NCBI RefSeq assembly: GCF_030867095.1
Contig: NC_081826.1
Location: 43,874,001 to 43,938,000, forward strand
DNA from: Alligator mississippiensis
Taxonomy: Eukaryota > Chordata > Crocodylia > Alligatoridae
Direction of reading: 5' to 3'
DNA: 64,000 nt
Within the stretch, counting starts at the first letter, position 1. Every line of letters starts with the position of its first letter. The position numbers and the translations under genes were made by a program. The notes below the pieces were generated by a model. It was not told the origin of the DNA, made no database searches, and saw only the letters and a list, made by a program, of their open reading frames with translations. This document shows, one piece after another, positions 60,941 to 64,000 of the stretch.

Positions 60941-60944
60941 ATCG

Positions 60945-61500
60945 TCTGTCAAGAATGATGGGAGAGGGGGTTGGGCAGGGACAAAGGCCCATGTCTAGCC
61001 CCTCCCCCTGCTTCACGACCGGGCCCAATCTCTCCCCTTTTCCCCCCTTGCCACTTCAGGGCTGGCCCCGTTCCCCCCATCCTCCCTACCCACTGCTTCG
61101 GGGCCAGGCCTGCTTCCCCCTTTTTGGGTCTGGCGCCGTTTCTCCCCCTCCCGCTCCAGGTCTGCCCAGCCCACCTGCCTCCCCTCCCTATGAATGATGG
61201 GGGGATAGAGCACCACCACCCACCACCCTGTGCTGCTGCTGTCTCCCAGGAGAAGAGGGGGAAGCTTGCCCCACCACCCCCTCCACCACCCTCGGCCAGC
61301 ATCCTGTGCTGCCACTGCCTCCAGAGAGCAGGGCTGCTCCTTCTGCTCTGTCGCTGCCATCATGGCAGCATGCCACTGCTTCCTGTCCCAAATGCTTTTG
61401 GAGCACACTGGTTGTTTCAGACAACCAATCAGCATGTGAAAAAACATTACGGACAGACAGACAGACAGACAAAGTCTTTTTATAATATTAGAATATTAAC
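60945..61500. repeat. GC-rich repeat-like block ending in (GACA)n
   Basis: Abruptly GC-rich, with poly-C stretches and CACCACCACC motifs. It ends in GGACAGACAGACAGACAGAC followed by AAAGTCTTTTTATAATATTA, a tail pattern like that of some LINE/SINE families (RTE-like is a guess). GAGCACCACCACC..CTGTGCTGCTGC is shared with 48170-48215 and, inverted, with 14755-14790. Long frames here are low-complexity Pro/Ser-rich and not genes. Confidence 0.45.
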
Positions 61501-61510
61501 TAGACACACT

Positions 61511-61892
61511 AGGCACGTCTACATGAGACATTTATCACATAGTTGACTAATTAACTGTGCAGTAATGTCTCACTATCTACATGTGTGCCCCTATTAGGGC
61601 ACAGGAAACTAATAAAGAATCAATTCAGACTCAGGCTTTCTGAATATTGTCCCTAACCTGTCAGCTAGCTCCGCACTGAAGCAACCTTGGGCCCCAGCCA
61701 GCCCCTTCATAGCATATTAGGCCTAGTTGGAGCAGCCTGGGGCTACCAGGCTGACCTCTGGGGCCCTCTGCCTGCCCTCTGCTACTTCAACCCTGCACAA
61801 TGTGCTGCGGTCCAGGCACATGTGTAAACTGTGCACATGGGAGCAATAAACTTCGGAGCAATAAGCTACTAACGCTACAAGTAGATGAGCCC
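61511..61892. mobile_element. MITE of the GGGCACGTCTACA-end family, TSD ACT
   Basis: The left end AGGCACGTCTACATGAG and the reverse complement of the right end, GGGCTCATCTACTTGTAG, are inverted repeats. ACT flanks both sides (61508-61510, 61893-61895). The CTGTGCAGTAATG motif is shared with 8863-9102. Confidence 0.75.
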
Positions 61893-61895
61893 ACT

Positions 61896-63570
61896 GTGTA
61901 ATATAATAACTTCCACCATTGGGAAAAGTTACCAATGCACACATAGGACAGATGTTTGAGTAGCCATTTTAAAATCTTTTTTTTTTAAATAGTATGCATT
62001 TAAATTAGAAGTATAGTTTTTCCCTTTCTTGAATGCTTGATAAAGTAGATAAGCAAGGAAAACATCTTCTGAAAACAATGTCAGATTTTTTTCTTTACTT
62101 GGCAGTGTTTTAACAGGAAGGGTTAAGTTTGGGGGCACAATTTGGGGAGAGTTTATTACATAATCATCTTTATTAATGTTTCATCTATTTTTATAATTTA
62201 TCTTAGTTTATAAAATGACTCCCCCAGGAGAGAAAGTTATCATGCCTGGCTTGAAACTTTCAGGATTTACAAGCAACTGAGAATAGAAGCCATTTTAAGA
62301 AAGTTGAACTATAGTGGGAACTGCTATTACACCATAATACTGGATTTTCAGAGAATATGCTGCTTGTAAAAATCTCTTTAGCATAATTAAAACTCTGAAT
62401 CAAGAGACTACAATAATGAGTTTAAGCTATGCTCCAATCTAAAAGTAACAGTGAAGATCAACATGCCAAGGCGGGTGAATATTAAAGTTGTCTCAAACAA
62501 AGAAAATTAAATAACACTCTTCATATTAAATGCCTCATTTCTTGTGCTTTACTGCCATCTGCTGCCAATCACTTACTTTGTGGTAGCTAATGATTTTTTT
62601 ATTTCAGAGCTGTCCAACTTGCTGCCCACAGGCTCCTGCTCAGCCACAGCTCCCCAGCACTCCTGCTGATGCCAGGGTCTTTGGTCTCCCCTTCCCTCCT
62701 CTAACTTCTGCTTCTGTTCCCACCCATGGGGGCAGTGTGGCCTGACTTGCAGGAGCCTGGGGAGTCAATGCAGCTCAGGTGGCTGGTGGGAAGCAGGAGT
62801 CCACGTGGTGTGCTGGGGTAGCAGCTCAGAAGTTCTATATGGAGAATGTAGGTAACATACAGACACCACATATTGATTGTGTGTTGGGTTTCAGAAACAT
62901 TTTAAGCACTGATGTAAAAATTATTACTCCAAACTAATAGCATTGATATATGCATTTATTTAAATGACATCATTTACAATCTGAGGGATTTTGATAAAGA
63001 ATACCTCATGAAAAACTCCTGGCATGCCATGGGTGTAAGATGATCTTAAAGTGTTTTGCTCTTATGTTTGCACATACTGTATTTGTACATGTGAAATGAA
63101 AAAATGAATCTCTGTGCTTAATGCTCCATCAGAGGCAGAAGGACACGTCTGTGCTGACAGTACTGGCTGAACTTTCAGAATTCTTGCTTCCTGACGTACT
63201 TATCTGATGGAGACTTTACTTTCCAAATTTACGAAAACCAGGAGAGTCAATGAGAGTGATACGGTGATTAGATCAGCTCTGTATAAATGCCTGAACTTTC
63301 TGTTGTGGGCAGAAATTGGTTAAATTTTTGTCCTAGAGGACTGATGAAACCAAATGTGAACAATTAACTTTAACATTTTTAAGAAAAAAAATTATACTTA
63401 TATTTTTAAATGGACATAAAATAAGTGCCTTAAACAAGGGCAAGGAAGACGATCAGCACAGAGCTATTCTGCTTTTTTTTTTTTCTACTTTGCCTTCCAC
63501 CAAATTGCACTAGTTAACCAACTGCTATTTCACGTCCTCTCTGCAATCAACCAAAAAACCCCTTCCTTTC
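61896..63570. other. intergenic; one possible hAT fragment
   Basis: No gene. From 62606 to about 62850, CAGAGCTGTCCAACTTGCTG opens a GC-rich patch like a CAGGGCTGTCCAACTT-type hAT end, but the opposite end is not clear. Confidence 0.4.
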
Positions 63571-63574
63571 CTGA

Positions 63575-64000
63575 TGTTACCGTTAGACCCCGACTCCATG
63601 CAGCGCCCAACGACTAGGGAGACGATGATCCAATTGCCCATGCATCCTGTTACTCATTAGCCAGAGCAAGCAGGGAGCAAACACCAGCAGACATTGCTCG
63701 CAACGGCTTTATTCAGAATGGAGACAGCTTCAGACAGGAGTCCCAAAAAACCAACAAACCGGGGACCTGCAGTGAACAGTAGTTTTTTCCGACATTTATA
63801 CACTTTGGTTTATACTCATTAACATTCACTCTACACTCGCCCCTCCTATGTTCCACCCATTTCTCCTCCCATCTCAAGCTCTGCCTCTGTTTACTGTTTG
63901 CTTCATTAGCGTGAAATTGCCTATGTATTTCATTCATTTACATGTCTTTTTGCTATAAGCACATGTCTAAGACCTTGACTCCTGCTCTTCAGTCAATGGG
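63575..64000 (-). mobile_element. probable LTR of an endogenous retrovirus-like element, cut by window end
   Basis: On the minus strand the stretch ends in ..GTAACA (CA terminus at 63575). A TATAAA at 63795-63800 and an AATAAA at 63708-63713 lie about 90 bp apart, as expected for the U3-R-U5 order of an LTR. The start of U3 was not found and probably lies beyond the window. No adjoining primer-binding site is evident, so a solo or 3' LTR is likely. It is treated as a fossil; family not assigned. Confidence 0.45.

Noticed and set aside
60949-61546. Pro/Ser-rich frames up to 191 codons
   Set aside because: Low-complexity reading of a poly-C-rich repeat block that ends in a (GACA)n tail.
1-64000. 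tRNA, rRNA, snRNA genes, CRISPR arrays, phage or bacterial islands
   Set aside because: None seen. The only tRNA-like segments are the SINE heads, and gene structure and repeats are plainly vertebrate.

Overview
The window is vertebrate nuclear DNA: AT-rich, about one compact gene in 64 kb, a CpG-island promoter, CR1 LINEs, a tRNA-headed SINE and many short non-autonomous DNA transposons. The mix (CR1, abundant hAT MITEs, MITEs with 3-bp target duplications, weak MIR-like remnants, no Alu/L1/B1) points to a non-mammalian amniote. A crocodilian is my best guess and a turtle is possible. This rests on repeat character, not on a database match.

The one gene I can defend is PDP1, the catalytic subunit of mitochondrial pyruvate dehydrogenase phosphatase, on the minus strand. 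Its large coding exon (18846-20500) holds the whole PP2C/PPM phosphatase. A tiny upstream coding exon (25497-25527) sits in a CpG island and splices to it across a 5.0 kb intron. The joined reading frame gives the N-terminally extended isoform known from mammals; the internal ATG at 20456 gives the standard 536-residue precursor. The 3' UTR runs toward about 16.28 kb. The promoter (about 25.83-26.0 kb) has a TATA-like box, CCAAT boxes, a CACGTG E-box and GC boxes.

Layout: 1-16 kb is intergenic and downstream of PDP1, with five or six MITEs and a SINE. 16.3-26 kb is PDP1, its intron carrying a hAT MITE with a SINE inserted exactly at its edge and a reversed CR1 tail. 26-64 kb is a gene desert upstream of PDP1, very rich in MITEs (at least eight hAT-type, four of the 3-bp type), a 5'-truncated CR1 (54.9-56.7 kb) and a probable LTR fossil cut by the window end (63.6-64.0 kb).

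I found no operon, CRISPR, toxin, RNA gene or new protein system. The most unusual content is the density and preservation of MITEs: several different hAT-type families keep perfect 8-bp target duplications, a second group keeps 3-bp duplications, and GC-rich internal modules seem to be shared between families with unrelated ends. Most small open frames in the window are chance frames inside these repeats or the CpG island.
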